7,293 nt of DNA from Candidatus Thorarchaeota archaeon (GTDB lineage: Archaea; Asgardarchaeota; Thorarchaeia; Thorarchaeales; Thorarchaeaceae). The stretch spans positions 1-7,293 of the forward strand of contig JABCSP010000107.1 in NCBI GenBank assembly GCA_018238825.1, read 5' to 3'. This document shows positions 1-5,632 of the stretch, in pieces; positions within the stretch are counted from its first letter, which is position 1; every line of letters begins with the position of its first letter. The translations under genes were made by a program, and so were the position numbers. The notes beneath the pieces are model-generated. The model made no database searches. It was given only the letters and a program-made list of their open reading frames with translations, and had not been told where the DNA came from.

Positions 1-344
1 ACACGAACCATCTCCCTGATGGCGATCATTGTATCGTTCTTTGTAAGGTGGCAGATAGAGTTCTGTGAAAACGCAAAGCTAAACGATTCATCGTCATAAG
101 GTAATTCAAGCATATCCCCTTTGATTATTTTCAGTTTCATACCCCGTTCTCTAATGAATTTCTCGGATGCAGTGATTGCAGACTCCGAGATATCAATTCC
201 ATGTGTTTCGTAGCCATAATCATGAAACAGAGCAAGAGGCGGTCTAGGACCTCCAGCACCACAATCTAATACTTTTTTCTCGAGCTCTACTTGTCCAATG
301 AGTTTCAAAAATCTATAAAGAGAAAGAGGCCATATGACTTTCAT
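1..344 (-). CDS. Class I SAM-dependent methyltransferase, N-terminal part (cut by window edge)
   Basis: Translating the minus strand from the ATG at 344 gives 114 residues before the window ends, so the C-terminal part is missing. The Rossmann SAM-binding signature is clear: motif I VLDCGAGG at residues 25-32, the acidic end of strand 2 in GIDIS at 49-53 (D51 would hold the SAM ribose), and a motif II region GDMLELPYDDESF at 76-88, followed by the start of strand 4 (FAFSQNSICHL). This layout fits the Methyltransf_11/25 group of small-molecule methyltransferases. The substrate cannot be told from this part. The start is supported by AGGTG at 352-356 on the minus strand, 7 bases before the ATG, and motif I at about residue 25 is normal for a complete N-terminus. 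The gene is divergent from the LRR gene at 480. Confidence 0.88.
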   Translation of the reverse strand, partial: MKVIWPLSLYRFLKLIGQVELEKKVLDCGAGGPRPPLALFHDYGYETHGIDISESAITASEKFIRERGMKLKIIKGDMLELPYDDESFSFAFSQNSICHLTKNDTMIAIREMVR

Positions 345-419
345 TGACGAGCACCTAGTTAAGGCGTTGTGAACTCTTTCTAAGTCTAGCTATTAACGCG
401 GCCATGATGAGCGCCAGCA

Positions 420-427
420 TTTTAAAG
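420..427 (+). promoter_or_regulatory. Possible TATA-like box for the LRR-SDR gene pair
   Basis: The 135-base gap between the divergent methyltransferase and LRR genes holds TTTTAAAG at 420-427. It is the most TATA-like stretch in the gap and lies about 55 bases before the GTG start at 480. An archaeal promoter here would start transcription near 450. This is inferred from composition and position only. No clear BRE was identified, so the call is weak. Confidence 0.22.
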
Positions 428-479
428 GGAAACCTGTTCTTACCAAATCCAACGCGAGTCAAAAGGAAGATGAGAGAAA

Positions 480-974
480 GTGGTATCCGAGATTTTCATT
501 AGATATTTGACCACCACAGGACTTGAAAAAGTAGCGAGATTCAGAACAGATGAAACAACAATAAATCTCGACCTTCTAGATATCGCAACGATTGATTTGT
601 ATCCACTAATTTGGTGTGAGAATCTTGAGTCTATATGTCTTCGAAATAACTCGCTCACCGAGATAGATCTCACTCCTCTAGAGAAGTGTGGGAAAAACTT
701 GAGCGCAATAAGACTTAGCCACAACAGGTTGCAAGAAATAGACCTTAGTTCTCTTAGCTCATGTCCCAATCTTCTAGAAGTCGCACTTGATGATAACAGA
801 CTCAAACGAATTGATTTGTCACCCTTGTTTCAATGTGCAAATCTAACCGAGCTCTGTCTAGACAAGGATGTTTCGTTGATAGCGAATCTCCTGCTTCGTT
901 CTGTTGGTAGTTGGCCTGAGGTTCTTGTGGAAAGGTATCATAAGATACTTTGGAAATCAGATTCTATTGGATAG
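480..974 (+). CDS. Small leucine-rich-repeat protein
   Basis: This 164-residue soluble protein has no signal peptide or membrane segment. Residues 28-127 form about four repeats of 23-25 residues with the pattern L..I.L..N.L..IDL..L..C.NL. Clear copies begin at L49, L74, L98 and L122 (the last is partial), and a half-repeat at 28-48 caps the N-terminus. A cysteine recurs just before each repeat (C46, C70, C95, C119). N57, N82 and N106 occupy the LRR asparagine-ladder position. The tail 134-164 is a likely capping helix (NLLLRSVGSWPEVLVERYHKILW). LRR proteins are generally binding scaffolds and no catalytic motif is present; the partner is unknown. The start is GTG at 480, because an in-frame TGA at 471 blocks anything earlier; AGGAA at 464-468 is a plausible RBS. 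The SDR gene follows after 27 bases, so co-transcription is likely. Similar short IDL-type LRR proteins are, to my knowledge, common in Asgard archaea. Confidence 0.85.
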   Translation: MVSEIFIRYLTTTGLEKVARFRTDETTINLDLLDIATIDLYPLIWCENLESICLRNNSLTEIDLTPLEKCGKNLSAIRLSHNRLQEIDLSSLSSCPNLLEVALDDNRLKRIDLSPLFQCANLTELCLDKDVSLIANLLLRSVGSWPEVLVERYHKILWKSDSIG

Positions 975-1001
975 AAAAACACAGAGAATAGAGGTATCAT
1001 A

Positions 1002-1808
1002 ATGGACATTGGACTTTCTGGAAAACATGTTATTGTCACTGGAGCTTCGGGAGGTATAGGAATTGAAACAACTAAGATGTTCCTTTCCGAAGGCGCCAGA
1101 GTGACTGGAACATATAATCACTCAATGAAGGCTCTGGAAGCACTTGGAAAGACTTGGTCAGACCAGTTGTTGATTGTCAAGACGGATCAAACAAAGGAGA
1201 GTGATGTCGAGTTTCTCTTCAGAAAGGCAAACGAACGATTTGGGCGTGTTGATATTCTGGTTGCTAATGCAGGTATTGCAAACCACGAAGGAACTGCAAT
1301 TCAAGATATGACCTTAGAACAGTGGAAAACAACCCTGTCGGTTAATTTGACAGGAACCTTCCTCTGTGCAAAGCATTTCTTTGTGAATCTAGAGAAGTAT
1401 CAAGATGACTCTGCATCATTGATACTGATTGGTTCAACAGCAGGGTTCTTCGGTGAGGCATGGTATTCAGATTATTCAGCATCCAAGGCAGGAATGCACG
1501 GTCTCATGATGAGTCTGAAGAATGAGATAACTCATATTGCAACAAAAGGGCGTGTAAATCTTGTCAATCCAGGATGGACTCTCACTCCAATGGCGGAAGA
1601 AGCCCTCGATGATAAAGAAATGGTAACGAAAATTCTGCAGACTATTCCAATGCGCAAGACTGCAACTCCCCAGGACATTGGCTCAGCAATATTGTACTTT
1701 GCTTCAGATGTTCTAGCGGGTCATGTGAGTGGACAAACAATCAATGTTGCAGGTGGTATGGAAGGAAGACTACTATTTACACCTGGAGAGATTGAGCCGT
1801 CTAATTAG
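1002..1808 (+). CDS. Short-chain dehydrogenase/reductase (classical SDR, FabG-like)
   Basis: This is a complete 268-residue classical SDR and a probable NAD(P)-dependent oxidoreductase of the cytoplasm. The Rossmann motif TGASGGIG is at residues 13-20, NAG at 89-91, the active-site N at 115, catalytic S145, the YSASK motif giving Y158 and K162, and the PGW segment at 190-192. The typical C-terminal strand and glycine-rich end (SGQTINVAGGM) follows. At the end of strand 2 the sequence is TGTYNHS, with no acidic residue, which in this family leans towards NADP(H); that is an inference. Length is normal, with about 15 extra residues at the C-terminus. The start is ATG at 1002, with GAGGT at 991-995 six bases upstream. 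The alcohol or ketone substrate cannot be predicted: FabG-type, sugar and secondary-alcohol dehydrogenases share these motifs. The gene converges with the small membrane-protein gene, leaving four bases between them. Confidence 0.95.
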   Translation: MDIGLSGKHVIVTGASGGIGIETTKMFLSEGARVTGTYNHSMKALEALGKTWSDQLLIVKTDQTKESDVEFLFRKANERFGRVDILVANAGIANHEGTAIQDMTLEQWKTTLSVNLTGTFLCAKHFFVNLEKYQDDSASLILIGSTAGFFGEAWYSDYSASKAGMHGLMMSLKNEITHIATKGRVNLVNPGWTLTPMAEEALDDKEMVTKILQTIPMRKTATPQDIGSAILYFASDVLAGHVSGQTINVAGGMEGRLLFTPGEIEPSN

Positions 1809-1812
1809 GAAA

Positions 1813-2067
1813 CTAACGTCTGGGTTGATGTGTATCAGTCTTCTTTCTTTCTTTCCTCTTGTTCATGGGAAATACCGAAGTAGAATCCTTACGTACGGGG
1901 AAGTGAACTTCTGCATCTGCGCTACTGGAACCATGTGAGTAAACACCACGTGGATCATGTGGATAATCCTTGGATGTAATTGAACCCCTCCTGCGTGGCT
2001 CTCCTCTACTAAAAAGGAAGAGAATTACAGCTGCTAGAACAAGCAATGCTAGAAGATACTCAATCAT
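1813..2067 (-). CDS. Small single-pass membrane protein with basic tail, unknown function
   Basis: This 84-residue protein has one strong hydrophobic helix at residues 2-19 (IEYLLALLVLAAVILFLF), immediately followed by the basic cluster RGEPRRR at 21-27. By the positive-inside rule the N-terminus should face outwards and the rest should lie in the cytoplasm. The tail is low in hydrophobic residues, probably disordered, and ends in a dense basic run around 70-76 (KRKERKK) and RR at the C-terminus, which could contact nucleic acid or lipid head groups. I recognise no family. It is accepted as real because AGGGG lies at an ideal five-base spacing from the ATG, it fills an otherwise empty 376-base gap between the SDR and the next methyltransferase, and membrane anchor plus tail is a coherent design. 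The alternative is a chance ORF. Confidence 0.6.
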   Translation of the reverse strand: MIEYLLALLVLAAVILFLFSRGEPRRRGSITSKDYPHDPRGVYSHGSSSADAEVHFPVRKDSTSVFPMNKRKERKKTDTHQPRR

Positions 2068-2072
2068 TTTTT

Positions 2073-2077
2073 CCCCT
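2073..2077 (-). promoter_or_regulatory. Ribosome binding site of the small membrane-protein gene
   Basis: AGGGG is read on the minus strand from 2077 to 2073 and ends five bases before the ATG at 2067. It is a strong Shine-Dalgarno match and is the main evidence that the 84-residue ORF is translated. The divergent methyltransferase at 2185 has only a weak GAAGAG-like stretch in the same place. Confidence 0.55.
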
Positions 2078-2184
2078 AAGGATATATTTGCTTGAAATGT
2101 TATGGTCTTTGCGCTAGATGAGTTAGTTAATCGGTCATTGGTAAAGATTGAATACTACTTCAAAATCACAAAGAAGAGATTTCT

Positions 2185-2946
2185 ATGAGTTCCTTTGACG
2201 ATATCTCAATAGCTTATGATAACACGATAGACTGGGAATCTCGTCTTAGTCGAGAGATGCCATTCCTTCTTTCTCTCATTGAAAATACTGAGAAACCTCG
2301 CGTGTTGGATATGGCATGTGGAAGTGGCAGACATTCTATTTCTCTTTCAGCTCGTGGATTTGAAGTTATTGGAATAGATTCCAGTAAGAGTATGATCTTA
2401 GCAGCAGAGAAGCATGCAGAAAATGAAGGTGTAGTACCTAAATTCATTGTAGGAAATATGGAAACTATCAGAACTACTGTGGATGGATTATTTGACCTGG
2501 TTATTTGTCTTGGAAATTCCTTAGCACTTGTAAAAGATATAGACACATTGAAGCATGTTGTAAAGGATGTGTTCAATTTGCTCAAAGATGGTGGGTCTTT
2601 TGTTGTTCAGGTGCTAAATTTTGAAGAGATTCATTGGAGTGGATTCAGGAACTTTCCGTTGAAGACAGGTAAATTGAGCAACGGAGAGGAAATAACCTTT
2701 TCAAGATTGTTTGAGCATTCAGACTATCCTTTCTCATCGACCCTTGTAATGTCTGCATTCAGAAAACAAGAGGGAGAATGGACTTCAGAAGTATCAACTC
2801 AGAAGGTCCTAAACCTGAAGCATGACAAGATGAAGTCTATACTCCGAGAAACAGGATTCAGCAGTGTTGAAATCTATTCTAATTATGCAAGATTATCCTT
2901 CGAAAAGAAAGATGACCGAAATATGGTCATCCTTTCAACGAAATAA
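2185..2946 (+). CDS. Class I SAM-dependent methyltransferase, GNMT-like motifs
   Basis: This is a complete 253-residue methyltransferase. Motif I is VLDMACGSGRHS at residues 40-51, and the strand-2 acidic residue is D65 in GIDSS. A motif II-type segment FIVGNMETI is at 87-95, and FDLVICLGNSLALV at 103-116 forms strand 4 and its loop. LKDGGSFVVQVLNFEEI at 133-149 is motif III and strand 5. The CLGNS(F/L)A loop and the Q.LN(Y/F) segment resemble glycine/sarcosine N-methyltransferase-type enzymes, so a small-molecule N-methyl transfer is plausible. This is a family resemblance only, and the substrate remains unknown. The C-terminal half (160-250) is a beta-rich extension, probably the substrate lid. 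The start at 2185 has a weak RBS, but the N-terminal YD.....W segment matches the family's usual beginning. The gene ends one base before the convergent permease-like gene. Confidence 0.9.
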   Translation: MSSFDDISIAYDNTIDWESRLSREMPFLLSLIENTEKPRVLDMACGSGRHSISLSARGFEVIGIDSSKSMILAAEKHAENEGVVPKFIVGNMETIRTTVDGLFDLVICLGNSLALVKDIDTLKHVVKDVFNLLKDGGSFVVQVLNFEEIHWSGFRNFPLKTGKLSNGEEITFSRLFEHSDYPFSSTLVMSAFRKQEGEWTSEVSTQKVLNLKHDKMKSILRETGFSSVEIYSNYARLSFEKKDDRNMVILSTK

Positions 2947-2947
2947 T

Positions 2948-3571
2948 CTAATTATCTGGGTTAGATAGCTTCCTAATCCCGATCCAGACGAGAAGTCCTC
3001 CAAGACACCATTGCCCAACTAGTCCCATAATCGCCATGCCAAACATCACGTTTCCAGGACCAATTATGTTCTCAATTAATCCAAAGAAGTCGATGTTGAA
3101 AGCGATAGAGAGAATCATGTCAACGAGTAGAACTCCTATAATTGAGAACTCTGCAAGGAGAATGGAAATTACCATATTTGCTTGATGGGCTGGAGACTTT
3201 GTGTCTTCGTAGTTTGGATTTCCTGCAGTGACTCCTGTAGCGATGAACATACCTCCAAGTATTGCCATGTATCCAAGTCCTAAGAGCAATACTAACTCAA
3301 AGAATGTCATCTCAATAAGGAAGAACAATACAGTTGAAGGAATTAGGATGAGTGGTATTCCAATTACGGCCTGAGTAACAAGTCTACTTTTCACAAATCT
3401 AGAAGCACCAGAGGGAGCACCCTGGATAATCCAGAGTTGATCCTTGCTTTCAATGAACCCTGCGCCAGCAAATGGCATCGCACCTACAAGGGCCATCATG
3501 GCAATAACCATTATGAACATCTCACTGATCTGCACATAATCGATATCTACTGTCATCATGATGACGGGCAT
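2948..3571 (-). CDS. C-terminal half of an ABC-2/exporter-type permease, probably 5'-truncated
   Basis: This very hydrophobic 207-residue protein has about five membrane segments, near residues 18-38, 66-86, 90-114, 133-158 and 174-199. The loop IESKDQLWIIQGAPSGASRF at 40-59 matches the 'E.k.l.ll..sP.s...fv..K' loop seen in the second half of archaeal and Gram-positive ABC exporter permeases. TAGNPNYEDTKSP at 115-127 resembles their later 'G..fP.f' loop. Such permeases are normally about 500 residues, so the N-terminal half is absent. The frame stays open upstream to 3646 and encodes more permease-like sequence (FFINLRAKNIEKIFYGIVL), but contains no ATG, GTG or TTG. The ATG at 3571 is therefore probably an internal methionine, and it has no good RBS. 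No ATPase partner is seen in the window. It may be a pseudogene, or a whole gene split by an assembly join. The specific ABC family is an inference. Confidence 0.6.
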   Translation of the reverse strand: MPVIMMTVDIDYVQISEMFIMVIAMMALVGAMPFAGAGFIESKDQLWIIQGAPSGASRFVKSRLVTQAVIGIPLILIPSTVLFFLIEMTFFELVLLLGLGYMAILGGMFIATGVTAGNPNYEDTKSPAHQANMVISILLAEFSIIGVLLVDMILSIAFNIDFFGLIENIIGPGNVMFGMAIMGLVGQWCLGGLLVWIGIRKLSNPDN

Positions 3572-3685
3572 TATTGTTGATAGAACAATTCCATAGAATA
3601 TCTTTTCGATATTCTTAGCGCGGAGATTGATGAAAAAATCAAAGATTCAAAGAAAGCGCAGAAGGAGAAAGAAAAGATACGCAGG
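3572..3685. other. Junction of two head-to-head open frames lacking start codons
   Basis: Between the first usable starts of the permease-like gene and the 152-aa gene, both frames continue. The minus frame is open to the stop at 3647-3649, and the plus frame is open back to the TAG at 3581-3583. They overlap over 3584-3646 in mirrored codon register. The plus frame upstream of 3686 encodes a highly charged helix (EKIKDSKKAQKEKEKIRR) that runs smoothly into the annotated protein. Neither frame has an ATG, GTG or TTG here, and no convincing TATA box or RBS serves either gene. The simplest reading is a join that removed the 5' ends of two genes. Because complementary strands of amphipathic helices both look helical, the exact breakpoint cannot be fixed by eye. 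Confidence 0.5.
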
Positions 3686-4144
3686 ATGCAGTTCTCAAGT
3701 GCAGCCTATGTTTCAAGGGTACTTAGCAGAGCCAAGTCAAAGATAGAGGACACTCTAAAGCAACATGCGAACAGCCATCGGCTAGATACGGAAAATGTCG
3801 ATGGAGAGAAGGGAATCCTCACAGGTTTTGACTATCAGGCAAATACGAATGTGTACATTGTATTTACGCTCAAGCTCGGTGTGATCGTGTGGTACGAACA
3901 CAACAATTACGGTGGTAAGCTCTGTGATGGAACACCGGTCAATCCACGAGCAAAGAGTGATGGAAAACAATGTCCGAAACTCGAAGAATGCAGAGAAACC
4001 CTTGATACTATTTTAGGAGAGCACAACCTTTCGTTGAACCCTAAGGAAGAAGAGATGTACATGACTGAACAGTCTATCAGAATCTTCGGCAAGCTTGGTG
4101 CAAAACAACTTCCTCGCTATCAAAGAGAAACACAAGGTGATTAG
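3686..4144 (+). CDS. Hypothetical protein upstream of the PH-domain cluster, possibly 5'-truncated
   Basis: I do not recognise this 152-residue protein. Residues 1-30 continue a charged amphipathic helix, likely coiled coil, from upstream of the start. Residues 43-75 look like a compact beta region (GILTGFDYQ, NVYIVFTLKLGVIVWYEHNN), followed by a glycine- and cysteine-containing loop with C80, C96 and C102 and a further helix at 99-112. No membrane segment or signal peptide is present, so it is probably cytoplasmic. The three cysteines could bind metal, but no standard zinc-finger spacing is present. ATG at 3686 is the only standard start in the frame and lacks a well-placed RBS (GGAG lies 18 bases upstream). 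The stop is four bases before the first PH gene, and that gene's RBS lies inside this coding sequence, so the genes are very likely co-transcribed and translationally coupled. Confidence 0.6.
   Translation: MQFSSAAYVSRVLSRAKSKIEDTLKQHANSHRLDTENVDGEKGILTGFDYQANTNVYIVFTLKLGVIVWYEHNNYGGKLCDGTPVNPRAKSDGKQCPKLEECRETLDTILGEHNLSLNPKEEEMYMTEQSIRIFGKLGAKQLPRYQRETQGD
4135..4140 (+). promoter_or_regulatory. Ribosome binding site fixing the first PH gene start at 4149
   Basis: AGGTGA lies in the last codons of the preceding gene, eight bases before the ATG at 4149. It favours 4149 over the in-frame TTG at 4095, which would add 18 residues, overlap the upstream gene by 50 bases and has no RBS. The shorter start also gives an N-terminus that lines up with the two paralogues. 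Confidence 0.65.
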
Positions 4145-4148
4145 AAAA

Positions 4149-4901
4149 ATGAATAATGAGGAAGTAACAGCGGGATACTTTCCAGCAATGGAAGGTATGC
4201 CTAGTGGAAAGACCTTCAAGCCTTCAAAGGCTCTGAGGAACAAATACTGGTTTTCAGCAATTTCGATTGCATTGGGACTCTGGATATTGGTATTAGCAGG
4301 ATTCTATGGAATTTCATACCTGATTGCGTTAGATGACGGATGGAACCATGCAGCATTCATCAGCCAATGGTTAGGTTTTGTGAATTATTGGACTTTCATT
4401 GCAAACATGGTCTGGTTGATTCCAATGCTGATTGGAATTCCAGTATACATCAACTCAATCGAGTATTCGGTAATATCTGAGAGTGGCGAGGCATCTCCAG
4501 AGATCTATGTGAAGAAGGGATTGGTCAATATCACTCGAAAACATGTCCCGTTCAGGACTATTACTAACATAAGTTCACGAGCAGGACCCATTGACAGATT
4601 ATTTAGTATAGGTACGGTAGAGATACAGACTGCAGGATTCTCTGGAGGCCCAAGTGGTCAAGGTGGGCCTGAAGAAAAACTAGAAGGAATAACGTTCTTT
4701 GAAGAAGTAAGGGATTTCATCTTACAGGAACTACGCAAATTTAGAGATCCCTATGTTGTGGGTACAGAAGTCGTTCACCCGCGTGAAGATCCAGTGCCAA
4801 GAATGAGTGACAGTCTAGACGACGAGATGCTCATTACATTACGTGAAATCCGAAGTGTCTTAGAACGAATCGATCAGAAGTTGGACAAGGAGGAGAAGTA
4901 A
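4149..4901 (+). CDS. Two-TM bPH2 (YdbS-like) PH-domain membrane protein, paralogue A
   Basis: This 250-residue protein (start at 4149) has a cytoplasmic tail with the conserved SGKTFKPSKALRNK at 19-32. Membrane helices lie at about 36-60 and 80-101, and a bacterial-type PH domain (bPH2, PF03703-like) spans about 103-195. The family signature is plain: HVPFRTITNISSRAGPIDRL at 132-151, then a GTVEIQTAG strand. The domain closes with the helix FFEEVRDFILQELRKF. A glycine-rich loop (GGPSGQGGPEE, 166-176) sits where the family loop varies. The tail after 199 carries VVGTEVVHP.EDPVPR and a charged terminal helix at about 219-250, probably a coiled coil. No catalytic residues are known for this family, whose members are thought to scaffold or bind at the membrane. 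Over the 43-residue PH core it shares 36 residues with the next gene, so the two are recent duplicates. It is the first of three tandem paralogues. Confidence 0.88.
   Translation: MNNEEVTAGYFPAMEGMPSGKTFKPSKALRNKYWFSAISIALGLWILVLAGFYGISYLIALDDGWNHAAFISQWLGFVNYWTFIANMVWLIPMLIGIPVYINSIEYSVISESGEASPEIYVKKGLVNITRKHVPFRTITNISSRAGPIDRLFSIGTVEIQTAGFSGGPSGQGGPEEKLEGITFFEEVRDFILQELRKFRDPYVVGTEVVHPREDPVPRMSDSLDDEMLITLREIRSVLERIDQKLDKEEK
4889..4893 (+). promoter_or_regulatory. Ribosome binding site of PH paralogue B, inside paralogue A
   Basis: GGAGG within the last codons of paralogue A lies ten bases before the ATG at 4904. It fixes the start of paralogue B, and the two-base gap between the genes implies translational coupling. 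Confidence 0.6.
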
Positions 4902-4903
4902 GA

Positions 4904-5620
4904 ATGACTGGAGAAGGTAAAGTAATCAAACCTCCAATTGAGAACGTGGCAAGTGGAAAGATAATCAAACCATCGAAAGCCTTTCGAAACAAAATGTGGT
5001 TCACAGGAATCTTCACAGCAATCATGCTTTGGGTAGTTATCTTTGGTTCCTTTACATTGGTTCTGTGGCTTGTTGAGTGGTTTTCAGGAACCAGTAGTGG
5101 TTTACTAGTTGATCCTTGGTGGATAACTCTAAACATCTGGTATTGGATCATTACAGCAATTTGGCTGATTCCAGCACTCATCATAGTTCCAATATACCTT
5201 CGTTCAATTGAGTATTCGGTCATAACAGAAGAGGGTACGACCGCAAGTGAGATTTTTGTGAAAAAAGGAATCATTAACATTACCAGGAAGCATGTCCCAT
5301 TTCGCACTATAACCAACATCTCAAGCAGATCAGGTCCCTTTGATAGGTTGTTTGGAATTGGAACGATAGAGATTGAAACCGCAGGGTATTCAGGAACAAC
5401 AACCCAAGCAGAAGAGAAGCTTGAGGGAATTACTTTCTATGAAGAACTTCGCGACTTCATTCTGAGAGAATTGAGAAAGTTCAAGGGTTCATACGTCACA
5501 GGAACCGAGGTAGTTCATCCAGAGGAAGACCCAGTCCCACGGAGCGATGATAGTCTAGAGGATGAGATTCTGCTGGTTCTTCGTGAGATCCGAAACCTAT
5601 TGAGAAAGGAGAAAGAGTGA
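4904..5620 (+). CDS. Two-TM bPH2 (YdbS-like) PH-domain membrane protein, paralogue B
   Basis: This 238-residue protein has the same plan as paralogue A. An N-terminal tail carries VIKPPIENVASGKIIKPSKAF at 7-27, membrane helices lie at about 34-57 and 76-99, and a bPH2 domain spans about 101-190 with HVPFRTITNISSRSGPFDRL at 130-149 and GTIEIETAG at 153-161. The C-terminal tail has VTGTEVVHPEEDPVPR and ends in an acidic-to-basic helix (EDEILLVLREIRNLLRKEKE). The PH domain and both tails should face the cytoplasm. Compared with paralogue A, its variable PH loop is short (GYSGTTTQAEE). Close identity through the second membrane helix and PH core, with many synonymous nucleotide differences, indicates duplication followed by selection on the protein. 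Pairing with A and C in one complex is an inference from bacterial ydbS-ydbT gene pairs. Confidence 0.9.
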   Translation: MTGEGKVIKPPIENVASGKIIKPSKAFRNKMWFTGIFTAIMLWVVIFGSFTLVLWLVEWFSGTSSGLLVDPWWITLNIWYWIITAIWLIPALIIVPIYLRSIEYSVITEEGTTASEIFVKKGIINITRKHVPFRTITNISSRSGPFDRLFGIGTIEIETAGYSGTTTQAEEKLEGITFYEELRDFILRELRKFKGSYVTGTEVVHPEEDPVPRSDDSLEDEILLVLREIRNLLRKEKE

Positions 5621-5632
5621 GGAACATTCAGC

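Noticed and set aside
440..805. 121-residue minus-strand ORF antisense to the LRR gene
   Set aside because: It is serine- and arginine-rich with no domain, and it mirrors the clear LRR coding sequence. Its apparent length comes from antisense codon complementarity.
1839..1860. Pyrimidine-rich run after the SDR as a terminator
   Set aside because: It is mixed C/T rather than a run of T, and it is explained by the lysine/arginine codons (KRKERKK) of the convergent small gene. A terminator role is possible but not supported.
1729..1938. 69-residue plus-strand ORF overlapping the SDR 3' end
   Set aside because: It overlaps both the SDR and the small membrane-protein gene in other frames, and has neither an RBS nor recognisable sequence character.
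2214..2585. 123-residue minus-strand ORF antisense to the second methyltransferase
   Set aside because: It lies wholly inside a gene with intact methyltransferase motifs and shows no domain of its own.
3630..3745. Arginine/lysine-rich small plus-strand ORF starting at 3630
   Set aside because: It overlaps the 152-aa gene in another frame, and its composition simply reflects the purine-rich strand. No RBS or family match is evident.
4095..4148. Longer TTG start for PH paralogue A
   Set aside because: It overlaps the upstream gene and has no RBS. The ATG at 4149 has AGGTGA eight bases upstream and matches the paralogues' N-termini.
4834..5319. 161-residue minus-strand ORF antisense to the PH paralogues
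   Set aside because: It is the complement of conserved PH coding sequence, and its hydrophobic look derives from the membrane-helix codons opposite.
4450..5360. Direct DNA repeats between PH genes (for example, the SIEYSV and HVPFRT coding stretches)
   Set aside because: The similarity follows codons and breaks at synonymous positions, so it reflects gene duplication rather than a separate repeat or mobile element.
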